From the NCBI GenBank assembly GCA_905480405.1, contig CAJQQH010000067.1:1-40490 (forward strand): a stretch of 40,490 bases of DNA, written 5' to 3'. Source of the stretch: an uncultured Polaribacter sp. (GTDB taxonomy: Bacteria > Bacteroidota > Bacteroidia > Flavobacteriales > Flavobacteriaceae). The position numbers were made by a program, and so were the translations under genes. This document shows positions 26,301-34,461 of this stretch, piece by piece (positions within the stretch are counted from its first letter, which is position 1; each line of letters starts with the position of its first letter). The notes beneath the pieces are model-generated. The model was not told the origin of the DNA. It worked only from the letters and a program-made list of their open reading frames with translations, and made no database searches.

Positions 26301-29300
26301 TGGGACATATTGTGTACAACAACAAACACCAGAAAGTATAGAAACGCTTGGATCTGGTTTTAATGCTCCTATTGGAGTTGCAGTGCAATCTGATGGTAAA
26401 ATTATAATTGCGGATGCTAATAACAATGGCATAAAGCGTATGGATATAGATGGGGCAAATATAGAAACTTTAGGATCTGGGTTTAGTACACCTATTGATG
26501 TTGCCGTACAATCTGATGGTAAAATTATAATTCTAGAATATTATAATAATGCAGTAAAACGCATGGATGCTGATGGTACAAACATTGTAGCTTTAGGGTC
26601 GGGCTTTTTAAACCCTTATGGAGTTGCTGTACAATCTGATGGTAAGATTATAATTGCGGATTCAGGTAATAATGCAATAAAGCGCATGGATGCTGATGGA
26701 ACAAATATTGTAACCTTAGGTACAGGTTTTTTAAATCCTGTTGGAGTTTCTGTTCAACCAGATGGTAAAATTATAATTGCAGATAATGGTAATGATGCAG
26801 TAAAACGCATGGATGCGGATGGTAGTAATATAGTAACCTTAGGTACAGGTTTTTTAAATCCTATTGGAGTTTCTGTTCAACCAGATGGTAAAATTATAAT
26901 TGCAGATAATGGTAATGATGCAGTAAAACGCATGGATGCTGATGGATCAAATATTGAAATTTTAGGATCTGGATTTTCGAGTCCATATAAAGTTGCAATA
27001 CAATCTGATGGTGATATTCTAATTTCAGATTTAGGAAATAATGCCATAAAACGTTATACAAATACAATTGTTTCTAACCGTGTCGTGGTACCAGTTTTAG
27101 TTACTAATTTGGCACCTACCGGTTTAACAACGCAGGTATATACAGGAGGTGATAAAACAATAGCAAGTTTAACTGTAACAGGTACAACGATTAAATGGTA
27201 TGATGCTGCTACAGATGGCACGCTATTAGCAAATACGACTACTTTAGTAGATAACACAATTTATTATGCAAGTAATACAGCTGCTTGTGGTGAGAGTATT
27301 ACACGATTAGCGGTAACAGTAAAACGTGTTTCAGATAATATACAAGCCATTGCTTCTTGCGCAGCAACGGTAAATGATTTAGTAGCAATCCCAAGTTCTG
27401 GATCAACTGTACAATGGTTTACCGAAAATTCTGGGGGCATAGCAATGCTAAGTAGTGATGTTTTAACAAGCGGTACATATTATGTAGAACAACAAACACC
27501 AGATAGTATCGAAACGTTTGGATCTGGTTTTAATGCTCCTACTGGAATTGCTATACAATCTGATGGTAAAATTTTAATTGCGGATTCTGGTAATAATGTA
27601 ATAAAGCGTACCAATGCTGATGGTACAAATATTGAAATACTTGGATCTGGATTTAGTAGCCCTTATGGAGTTGCTGTACAATCTGATGGTAAGATTCTAA
27701 TTGCAGATGTTGGTAATCATACCATAAAACGTATGAATTCGGATGGAACAAGTATTGAAACATTAGGGTCTGGGTTTAGTAGCCCTTATAAAGTTGTCGT
27801 ACAACCTGATGGTAAAATTCTAATTGCGGATTCAGGTAATTCTGCAATAAAACGTATGGATGCTGATGGAACAAATATTGAAATACTTGGATCTGGATTT
27901 AGTACCCCTTATGGAGTTGCCGTACAATCTGATGGTAAAATTTTAATTGCAGATTCAGGTAATTCTGCAATAAAACGTATGAATGCTGATGGAACAAATA
28001 TTGAAATACTAGGGTCTGGGTTTAATAGTCCTCTTGCCGTTTACCAACAAGTTGGTGGTAAAATTCTAATTGCGGATTCAAGTAATTCTGAAATAAAACG
28101 TATGGATGCTGATGGCACAAATATCCAAACATTAGTGTCTAATATTTCTTCTTTGAGTCTTTCAGTACAATCTAATGGTAAAATACTAATTGCGGAGCCA
28201 GCGGGTAATTCCGTAAAGCTATTTACAGAAGCTGGTATTTCTAACCGTGTAGCGGTAACGGCTTCAATTACTAGTATAGCGCCCACAGGTTTAGCAACAC
28301 AGATATATACAGGAGATGATAAAACATTAGCTAGTTTAACAGTAATAGGTTCTACCATTAAATGGTATAATGCTGCTACAGATGGCACGCTATTAGCAAA
28401 CACAACTACTTTAGTAGATAATACAATTTATTATGCAAGCAATACAGCTGCTTGTAGCGAAAGTATTACACGATTAGCAGTAACTGTAAACCGTATTTCA
28501 GACAATTTACAAACCATTGTTTCTTGCCCAACAACAGTAGCAAATTTATTAGCAACACCAAGCACGGGAGCTACTGCACAGTGGTTTGCAGCTAGTTCTG
28601 GAGGTATAGCAATGTCAAACACAGATGTTTTGACAAGCGGTACGTTTTATGTAGAACAACAAACACCAGAAAGTATTAAAACGCTTGGGTCTGGTTTTCA
28701 TCTTCCTAATTCAGTTGCCATACAATCCGATGGTAAAATTCTAATTGCGGATGGAGGTAATAGTGCTATAAAACTTATGGATGCTGATGGTACAAATGTT
28801 GTAACTTTAGTATCTGGGGTTACTCCTTTTGAGATTGTCATACAATCCGATGGAAAAATTTTAATTGCTGAACCAGGTCAGGATGCCATAAAACGTATGG
28901 ATACTGATGGGACAAATATTGAAACCCTAGGTTCTGGATTTTCGAATGTTAATGGAATTGCACTACAATCTGATGGGAAAATTCTAATTGCTGATACCTT
29001 TAATTCTGCCATAAAGCGCATGGATGCTGATGGAACAAATATTGTTACTTTAGGGTCTGGGTTTAGTTATCCTTTTGGGGTTGCCGTACAATCCGACGGT
29101 AAAATTCTAATTGCTGATACCTTTAATTCTGCCATAAAGCGCATGGATGCTGATGGAACAAATATTGAAATTTTAGGGTCTGGGTTTTCTCCTCATGGAG
29201 TTTCCGTTCAACCTGATGGTAAAATTCTTATTGCTGATTCAGGTAATAATGCTATAAAACGTATGGATACAGATGGAACAAATATTGAAACACTTGTGTC

Positions 29301-32300
29301 TGGGCTTAAAAGCCCTTATGGGGTTGCCGTAAAACCTGATGGTGAAATTATAATAGTAGATAGGCAAAATAATGCAATAAAAAGTTATACTGATGCAATT
29401 GTTTCTAACCGTGTAGCGGTAATAAACTCTAGTTTGGCACCTACTGGTTTAACGGTACAGGTATATACAGGAGATGATAAAACAATAGCGAATTTAACTG
29501 TAACAGGTACAACTATTAAATGGTATGATGCTGCTACGGATGGGAATCTATTACCAAACACAACTACTTTAGTAGATAATACAATTTATTATGCAAGTAA
29601 TACAACTGCTTGTGGAGAAAGCACGTCACGATTAGCGGTAACAGTAAATCGTATTTCAGAAAATACACAAACCATTGCTTCTTGCGTAGCAACAGTAGCC
29701 GATTTAGTAGCGACACCCAGCATAGGAGTAACCGCAGAATGGTTTACTAATAATTCTGGAGGATTGGCTCTGTTAAATACCGATGTTTTAACAAATGGTA
29801 GTTATTTTTTAGAAGAACCTATTACCACAGAGGTTTTTGAGACACTTCTGTCTGGGCTTAACAACCCTTATGGAGTTGCTGTGCAATCTGATGATAAGAT
29901 TTTAATTGTTGATACGAATAATAATGTAATTAAGCGTATGGATGCTGATGGAACAAATATTGAAACACTTGGACCAGTATTTAATCAGCCCCGTGGAGTT
30001 GCCGTACAATCTGATGGTAAAATTTTAATTGCGGATTATAGTAATAATGCCATAAAACGAATGGATGCAGATGGAACAAATATTGAAACACTTAACTCTA
30101 GTTTTTTTGGGCCTACTGGAGTTGCTGTACAATCTAATGGTAAAATTATAATTGCAGATTCATTTAATAATGCCATAAAGTGTATGGATGCTGATGGAGG
30201 TAATATAAAAACGTTAGGATCTGGATTTGCTAACCCTTATGGAGTTGCCGTAGAACCTGATGGTAAAATTCTAATTTCGGATACTTTTAATGGCGCCATA
30301 AAGCGTATGAATTCTGATGGAACTAATATTGAAATTTTAGGCTCTGGGTTTTCTTTCCCTTCAGGAGTTGCTGTACAATCTGATGGTAAAATTTTAATTG
30401 CAGATACAGGTAATAATGCTATAAAACGTATGGATGCTGATGGAACTAATGTTGAAACGCTAAGGTCTGGAGGCTCTGATTTACGTGGTGTCTCTATACA
30501 ATCCGATGGGAAGATTATAATTGCAGATGTGGGTAATGACGAAATTAATCGATTTACAGAAGCAATTTCTTCTAATCGCGTAGAAGTAGCGGTTTTCCTT
30601 GGTTCTGAAATAAATCTTGAAGGAAATGCAACGTCTATCGTTTCTGGTGATGCTACACCTTCAATTTTGGATGCCACAGATTTTGGTGATTCCGCTAGTA
30701 ATGTCTCTATTGTTAAAACCTATACAATTCAAAATACAAGTGCTACTCTACTTACTATAAATAGTATTGTAAGTAGTGGTACAGATGCAGCAGATTTTGT
30801 TGTTGGTGGTGTTACTTTACCAGCAACCATAGCTACTGGTGCAAGTAGTACATTTACAGTTACATTTAACTCAGTTTCATCAGGAGAAAAAACAGCTACA
30901 ATAACTATAGATAATGATGATTGCGATGAGGGGGTTTATACTTTTGCAGTTAAAAGTAGAATTGTGCCTAGTTGGACAGGAGCTGTAAGTAGTGATTGGA
31001 ATATAGCAGGAAATTGGAATAATAATGTTGTTCCATTGGCCTCTGTTAATGTTACAATAACGGATATGGCAACAACACCAGATATTACTTCATCAATAGA
31101 AATAAACGATTTAACGATACAAGCTTCCTCAGCATTTAATATTTCTGGAAGTGGTTCTGTAAAAGTTGAAGGTAATTTAAATACAGCTGAAACTATAACA
31201 ATGAAATCAGATGTTACTAACAGTAGTGTTCTATTTGTACAAGGAACTTCTAATGGTCAAGTAAGTTACCAAAGAGCTGGTTTATTAGCCAATAAATGGA
31301 GTTTGGTTACTGCTCCTGTTACTGGACAAAGTGTAAAAGATTTTGTAGAAGACGCAGCTAATGAGATTAGAGTAAATACAACTGTAACACCTAATAGGTA
31401 TGCCGTTGGTTATTATGATGATGCGCAAGTATCAGGTTCTAAATGGGTATATTATACGGTAACAGATTTAGCATCGAATACAATTTCTTTTGAAGAAGGA
31501 AAAAGTTATATTATTTCTAGAAAAACTGATGGTGTTGTTACTTTTACAGGTACATTAACAACAAATGATGTAGATAAAACTGTTGTAGCTTCTCAATGGA
31601 CTGCTGTAGGAAATCCTTACACAACATTTTTTCCTGTTAACAAAAATAGCGACAATAATTTTATTAATGACAATTTAAACAATTTTGACCCATTAAATAC
31701 TGCTATTTATAGTTGGGATAATACCCAAAATAAATATGTAGCAGTTTCACTTTTAAATACTGCCAAATCTTTACCACCAGGACAGGGGTTTTTTGTAAAA
31801 ACAGATTCAGGTATTACTTCTATAGTTTTTAATCAGGATAAAAGACAAATACAACCAGTAACAGGTACAAATACATTTGGTAGAGATTCAGAGACTATAA
31901 TTAATCTTAAATTAAAAGCAGCTAGAAACAATGTAAGTGTAACTACAGATCTTAACTATTTTTCTGCAGCTACTAAAGGGTTAGACCCTGGTTATGATGT
32001 TGGAAATTATGGTGCAACTTCTTTTGATTTGTATACCAAATTGTTAGAAGGCTATGAGAATGAGAATTTTACAATTCAATCTTTGCCAAATTCTAATTAT
32101 GATCAAATGATTGTTTCGGTTGGTTTAAAAGCAAGTGCAGGAAGTGTAGTTGCTTTTTCTATGGAAGCTTTGAATTTACCAGCAGATATAGAAGTGTTTT
32201 TAGAAGACAAGCAAACGAATGAACTGGTGAGATTAGATCTTGCTAACACAGAACATAGTATTTATGTAACTGAAGAGATTAATGGTATTGGTCGTTTTTA

Positions 32301-32586
32301 CTTACATACACAATCTAAATCTTTAAATATAGAAGGTACAGATCTAGGTAATAATATTAGAATCTACACTTCAAAAAAGGATAACTTACGTATTGAAGGT
32401 TTGACAGTAGCACCAGGCAACACATCTATAAAAATGTATACTCTTTTAGGAAAAGAAGTCCTTAAAACAGTTTTCGAAACTAAGGTTATAAATGATGTTG
32501 ATATTCCGGTTTTAAGTGCTGGAGTTTATTTAGTTCAGTTAACAAACAGCAATGGGAAAGTGCGTAAAAAAATTGTTTTAAATTAA
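23398..32586 (+). CDS. Giant secreted protein: six (Ig-Ig-six-blade propeller) units, T9SS-like C-terminus
   Basis: The ATG at 23398 opens a signal peptide (residues 1-44: long polar start, hydrophobic SFFLVLTILCFGF, cleavage after AKA or AKAS), giving 3062 residues. Six units begin near residues 69, 461, 849, 1239, 1628 and 2014, each 385-392 residues long. Each has an Ig-like module (PTGL, GTTIKWYDAA, NTIYYASNT), a second shorter one (VADLVATPS, AQWFTASSGG, GTYYVEQ), then six 41-residue blades with consensus VAVQSDGKILIADSGNNAI and KRMDADGTNIETLGSGF. The blades resemble LDL-receptor YWTD and NHL propeller repeats. An anchor-D-like domain (about 2400-2520), a beta-rich region, and a T9SS type-A-like C-terminus (2986-3062, ending GKVRKKIVLN) follow. 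It lacks the usual YPNP motif. Likely an extracellular adhesin or binding scaffold; no catalytic residues are seen. Confidence 0.85.
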   Translation: MKSTPYKPSILCFLFNNRKVGENSFSFFLVLTILCFGFVTTAKASTITNAVFDSSALSTLEESIVPPPAPTGLAIQIYTGDDKTLANLTVIGTTIKWYDARINGNLLASTTSLVDNTIYYASDTNALGESTSRLSVTVRRISDNFQTFASCATTPTVADLVATPSIGTTAQWFAVSSNGTALLPTDVLTNGTYYVEQPTPEIIETLEFGGGYDVYFGIAAQSDGKIIIVDTSNNVIRRMDADGSNIEILGSGFNNPNGLTLQSDGKILIADTDNDVVKRMDADGTNIEILGSGFSTPSGVAVQSDGKILIADSGNNVIKRMDADGSNIVTLVSGLNFPDDVVVQSDGKIVFSNSGNTIKRMDADGNNIVTLGSGFSQIYGVAIQPDGKILIADLNYQVIKRMDADGTNIETLLSEVYPLSIGLQSDGKILFTANTINGIKRFAEAGASVSNRVAVTIASLAPTGLTTQIYTGDDKTLANLSVTGTTIKWYDAATNGSLLPNTTALVDNTIYYASNTTACDESILRLAVTVKRISDNIQTITSCAVSTTVADLVATPSIGVTAQWFTASSGGTAMLPTDVLTAGTYYVEQPSVESIETLGTGFNTPYGVALQSDGKILIADNDNSLIKRMNADGTNIEILGSGFSAPSGVAVQTDGKILIADWGNDLIYRMDADGTNIETLGSGFSPFGVAVQTDGKIIIADAGNNAIKRMDADGTNIVSLGSGFRFPSKVTVQSDGKILIADAGNYAIKRMDADGTNIETLGSGVTPYGVVVQSDGKILIADRGNDLIYRMDADGANIEILGSGFVDPAQVLIQPDGKIIIADSGNNTIKRLTEASVSNRVAVIISSPVPTGLATQVYTGDDKTLADLNITGTTIKWYDAAIDGSLLPNTTTLVNTTVYYASNTTACGESTLRLAVTVKRISDNTQIIASCPATVADLAATPSIGASIQWFTASSGGTAKLGTDDLTSGTYCVQQQTPESIETLGSGFNAPIGVAVQSDGKIIIADANNNGIKRMDIDGANIETLGSGFSTPIDVAVQSDGKIIILEYYNNAVKRMDADGTNIVALGSGFLNPYGVAVQSDGKIIIADSGNNAIKRMDADGTNIVTLGTGFLNPVGVSVQPDGKIIIADNGNDAVKRMDADGSNIVTLGTGFLNPIGVSVQPDGKIIIADNGNDAVKRMDADGSNIEILGSGFSSPYKVAIQSDGDILISDLGNNAIKRYTNTIVSNRVVVPVLVTNLAPTGLTTQVYTGGDKTIASLTVTGTTIKWYDAATDGTLLANTTTLVDNTIYYASNTAACGESITRLAVTVKRVSDNIQAIASCAATVNDLVAIPSSGSTVQWFTENSGGIAMLSSDVLTSGTYYVEQQTPDSIETFGSGFNAPTGIAIQSDGKILIADSGNNVIKRTNADGTNIEILGSGFSSPYGVAVQSDGKILIADVGNHTIKRMNSDGTSIETLGSGFSSPYKVVVQPDGKILIADSGNSAIKRMDADGTNIEILGSGFSTPYGVAVQSDGKILIADSGNSAIKRMNADGTNIEILGSGFNSPLAVYQQVGGKILIADSSNSEIKRMDADGTNIQTLVSNISSLSLSVQSNGKILIAEPAGNSVKLFTEAGISNRVAVTASITSIAPTGLATQIYTGDDKTLASLTVIGSTIKWYNAATDGTLLANTTTLVDNTIYYASNTAACSESITRLAVTVNRISDNLQTIVSCPTTVANLLATPSTGATAQWFAASSGGIAMSNTDVLTSGTFYVEQQTPESIKTLGSGFHLPNSVAIQSDGKILIADGGNSAIKLMDADGTNVVTLVSGVTPFEIVIQSDGKILIAEPGQDAIKRMDTDGTNIETLGSGFSNVNGIALQSDGKILIADTFNSAIKRMDADGTNIVTLGSGFSYPFGVAVQSDGKILIADTFNSAIKRMDADGTNIEILGSGFSPHGVSVQPDGKILIADSGNNAIKRMDTDGTNIETLVSGLKSPYGVAVKPDGEIIIVDRQNNAIKSYTDAIVSNRVAVINSSLAPTGLTVQVYTGDDKTIANLTVTGTTIKWYDAATDGNLLPNTTTLVDNTIYYASNTTACGESTSRLAVTVNRISENTQTIASCVATVADLVATPSIGVTAEWFTNNSGGLALLNTDVLTNGSYFLEEPITTEVFETLLSGLNNPYGVAVQSDDKILIVDTNNNVIKRMDADGTNIETLGPVFNQPRGVAVQSDGKILIADYSNNAIKRMDADGTNIETLNSSFFGPTGVAVQSNGKIIIADSFNNAIKCMDADGGNIKTLGSGFANPYGVAVEPDGKILISDTFNGAIKRMNSDGTNIEILGSGFSFPSGVAVQSDGKILIADTGNNAIKRMDADGTNVETLRSGGSDLRGVSIQSDGKIIIADVGNDEINRFTEAISSNRVEVAVFLGSEINLEGNATSIVSGDATPSILDATDFGDSASNVSIVKTYTIQNTSATLLTINSIVSSGTDAADFVVGGVTLPATIATGASSTFTVTFNSVSSGEKTATITIDNDDCDEGVYTFAVKSRIVPSWTGAVSSDWNIAGNWNNNVVPLASVNVTITDMATTPDITSSIEINDLTIQASSAFNISGSGSVKVEGNLNTAETITMKSDVTNSSVLFVQGTSNGQVSYQRAGLLANKWSLVTAPVTGQSVKDFVEDAANEIRVNTTVTPNRYAVGYYDDAQVSGSKWVYYTVTDLASNTISFEEGKSYIISRKTDGVVTFTGTLTTNDVDKTVVASQWTAVGNPYTTFFPVNKNSDNNFINDNLNNFDPLNTAIYSWDNTQNKYVAVSLLNTAKSLPPGQGFFVKTDSGITSIVFNQDKRQIQPVTGTNTFGRDSETIINLKLKAARNNVSVTTDLNYFSAATKGLDPGYDVGNYGATSFDLYTKLLEGYENENFTIQSLPNSNYDQMIVSVGLKASAGSVVAFSMEALNLPADIEVFLEDKQTNELVRLDLANTEHSIYVTEEINGIGRFYLHTQSKSLNIEGTDLGNNIRIYTSKKDNLRIEGLTVAPGNTSIKMYTLLGKEVLKTVFETKVINDVDIPVLSAGVYLVQLTNSNGKVRKKIVLN
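26710..26955 (+). repeat. Near-identical adjacent blade repeats in unit 3
   Basis: Copies at 26710-26832 and 26833-26955 have an exact period of 123 bases. Their first 107 bases differ at only one position (G/A in CCTGTT versus CCTATT), while other blades differ widely. This points to a recent duplication or gene conversion. Confidence 0.9.
28981..29166 (+). repeat. Identical 63-base tracts in neighbouring blades of unit 5
   Basis: The 63 bases at 28981-29043 recur without change at 29104-29166, 123 bases (one blade) apart; the flanks differ at synonymous sites. This is a second local exchange event inside the array. Confidence 0.88.
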
Positions 32587-32603
32587 TTTAAAAATATTAA
32601 AAA

Positions 32604-32771
32604 ATGAAAAATTCAAAAACTACTTCAGAAGATATTTCTCGTAAACAAGCAATACAAAAAATAGGAAATTATGGTAAATATGCTGCGTTAACAGCTTTAG
32701 GAACGTATTTGATATTGAATCCACAAAAAGCACAAGCATTTTCAGGTCCTGAAGCACCTAATGGGTTTTAA
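32604..32771 (+). CDS. 55-residue small protein with signal-like leader
   Basis: This ORF starts 17 bases after the stop of the giant gene and ends in TAA at 32769-32771. The product begins MKNSKTTSEDISRKQAIQKI, continues with a hydrophobic stretch (AALTALGTYLILNP, about residues 28-40) and then QKAQA followed by FSGPEAPNGF. AQA fits a signal peptidase I site, which would free a ten-residue C-terminal peptide. The SRKQAI part before the hydrophobic stretch loosely recalls a Tat-type leader but lacks the twin arginine. I recall similar small proteins in Bacteroidota; no function is known to me. Spacing argues for co-transcription with the giant gene. Confidence 0.62.
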   Translation: MKNSKTTSEDISRKQAIQKIGNYGKYAALTALGTYLILNPQKAQAFSGPEAPNGF

Positions 32772-32871
32772 TAGTTATATTATAAAGATTAGTTCAAGTA
32801 GTGGAATTCTAAAGAAAATTATCAAAATTTAAAGAGTAGTTAATTTTGTAACGTTTCAATTCGTATTAATA

Positions 32872-32891
32872 ATGTTATTTATTAATAACAT
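32872..32891 (+). terminator. Weak candidate terminator after the small ORF
   Basis: ATGTTAT (32872-32878) pairs with ATAACAT (32885-32891) around a six-base loop, followed by GTTTTATTCTTTT. The stem is short with a single G-C pair, so efficiency would be low. Confidence 0.3.
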
Positions 32892-33062
32892 GTTTTATTC
32901 TTTTGGTTGATTACTTTATTTACTTTTAGTTAAAAATATTTTTTCGGATTGTATAAACAGGTATAACTACATTTAAATTGAAATTTATTTAGAATAATTA
33001 TAAATAAGATTGTAAGCTTAAGATAAAAGTTAAAATATATGAGTCATAAATAGCAAAAACCC

Positions 33063-33070
33063 TAAATTTG
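33063..33070 (+). promoter_or_regulatory. Bacteroidota-type -7 box for the nqr operon
   Basis: TAAATTTG matches TAnnTTTG exactly, 37 bases before the nqrA ATG. No clear -33 TTTG is visible at 19-23 bases upstream. Confidence 0.45.
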
Positions 33071-33107
33071 CATGATTTTTTTAGATAACTAAAATTCCAA
33101 ATTTACT

Positions 33108-34457
33108 ATGTCAAAAGACATTCGTATTAAAAAAGGCTTAGACATTAAGCTTGTTGGTATTGCCGAAAAAACTACTAAAGATGTATCTTTAAGTAGTGTT
33201 TATGCAATTAAACCAGAAGATTTTCATGGAATTACACCTAAACTTGTAGCCAAAGAAGGCGCTAAGGTAAAAGCAGGAGACACTCTTTTTTATTCAAAAA
33301 GTGACGAACGCATTTTATTTCCTAGCCCTGTTTCTGGAGAAGTTGTAGAGGTAATTCGTGGAGCAAGAAGAAAAGTATTAGCAGTTAAAATTTCTGCAGA
33401 TTCAACACAAGAGTATAAAGATTTCGGTACTAAAGATGCAGCAAAAATGTCTGCAGAAGAAGTTAAGAATCATTTATTTGCTTCAGGTTGTTGGCCATTT
33501 GTAAAACAACGTCCTTATGATGTTGTTGCAAATCCAAATCAAGCACCTAAAGCTATTTTTGTTTCTGCATATGCAAGCGCACCTTTAGCAGCGGATTTAG
33601 ATTTTACTTTAGCGGGTAAAGAAGCCGAATTGCAAGCAGCAATTACAGCAATTTCTAAACTAACCGAAGGTAAAACACATGTTTCTGTAGGCGTAAATTC
33701 TAATTCACCTTTATCAAAATTAAAAGGAATAGAATTGCATAAAGTTTCTGGGCCACACCCTTCTGGGAATGTGAGTACTCAAATTGCAAACATAGATCCT
33801 ATTAACAAAGGTGAGGTTGTTTGGGTTTTAACACCGCAAGATTTAGTTGTTATTGGCGAGTTACTTTTAACAGGTAAGTTTAATGCAACAAGAACTGTTG
33901 CATTAACAGGTTCTAAGTTTAGTAAGCCACAATATATTAATGCAATTGCAGGAGCAGCTATTTCTGATGTTACTGTAAGTAATTTAGAAAATGATAACAC
34001 AAGAATCATAAGTGGAAACGTACTTTCTGGAAAGCAAGTAAAAGAAGATGAATTTTTAGGTTATTACGATAATCAAATAACTGCAATTCCTGAAGGAGAT
34101 GATTATGAGTTATTTGGATGGAATAAGCCAATTTTTAATAAAGTTTCAACTTCTAGAGCATTTACTTTTTCTTGGTTAACGCCAAAGAAAAAATATGATT
34201 TAAATACAAATACAAACGGAGAACATAGAGCATTTGTTGTTACAGGTTCTTATGAAGATGTTTTTCCTTTAGATATTTATCCAATGCAATTGTTAAAAGC
34301 ATTTATGTATAAAGATTTAGATGAGATGGAAGCTTTAGGAGGTTACGAAGTAGCTCCAGAAGATTTTGCACTAACAGAATTTATTTGTGTATCTAAACAA
34401 CCTCACCAGAAAATAATACGTGAAGGTTTAGATTTAATGAGAGAAGAATTAGGATAA
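33108..34457 (+). CDS. nqrA: Na+-translocating NADH:quinone reductase subunit A
   Basis: The 449-residue soluble subunit begins with IRIKKGLDIKLVG and has the family segments KPEDFHGITPKLVAKEGAKV (about residues 36-55), VSGEVVEVIRGARRKVLAVK (about 75-94) and the ASGCWPFVKQRPYD block (about 125-138). NqrA sits on the cytoplasmic face of the complex and takes part in ubiquinone/menaquinone interaction; it carries no covalent flavin. The length is normal. It is the first gene of six in the usual A-F order, and nqrB follows after four bases. Confidence 0.96.
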   Translation: MSKDIRIKKGLDIKLVGIAEKTTKDVSLSSVYAIKPEDFHGITPKLVAKEGAKVKAGDTLFYSKSDERILFPSPVSGEVVEVIRGARRKVLAVKISADSTQEYKDFGTKDAAKMSAEEVKNHLFASGCWPFVKQRPYDVVANPNQAPKAIFVSAYASAPLAADLDFTLAGKEAELQAAITAISKLTEGKTHVSVGVNSNSPLSKLKGIELHKVSGPHPSGNVSTQIANIDPINKGEVVWVLTPQDLVVIGELLLTGKFNATRTVALTGSKFSKPQYINAIAGAAISDVTVSNLENDNTRIISGNVLSGKQVKEDEFLGYYDNQITAIPEGDDYELFGWNKPIFNKVSTSRAFTFSWLTPKKKYDLNTNTNGEHRAFVVTGSYEDVFPLDIYPMQLLKAFMYKDLDEMEALGGYEVAPEDFALTEFICVSKQPHQKIIREGLDLMREELG

Positions 34458-34461
34458 GATT

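Larger units (their letters stand above)
23602..30597 (+). repeat. Six tandem ~1.16-kb coding repeat units with 36 internal 123-bp blade repeats
   Basis: Unit starts are at 23602, 24778, 25942, 27112, 28279 and 29437, so unit lengths are 1176, 1164, 1170, 1167, 1158 and about 1160 bases. All are multiples of three. Within each unit the last ~720 bases consist of six ~123-base repeats around a TC(T/C)GATGG(T/A)AAAATT core. Units are diverged at many synonymous sites. Confidence 0.9.
32772..33107. other. 336-base intergenic region before nqrA
   Basis: No coding frame of note is visible. It contains a weak AT-rich hairpin (32872-32891) followed by T-rich sequence, which may end the upstream unit, and the likely nqr -7 box at 33063-33070. 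The remainder is AT-rich with no repeat I can recognise. Confidence 0.65.

Noticed and set aside
23602..30597. CRISPR-like periodic repeats
   Set aside because: The 123-base period is coding, in frame, with no spacer/repeat contrast and no cas genes nearby.
23976..30677. Several minus-strand open frames inside the giant gene
   Set aside because: They recur at the same place in each unit because the coding repeats lack stops in an antisense frame, and have no signals of their own. They are shadows of the repeat array.
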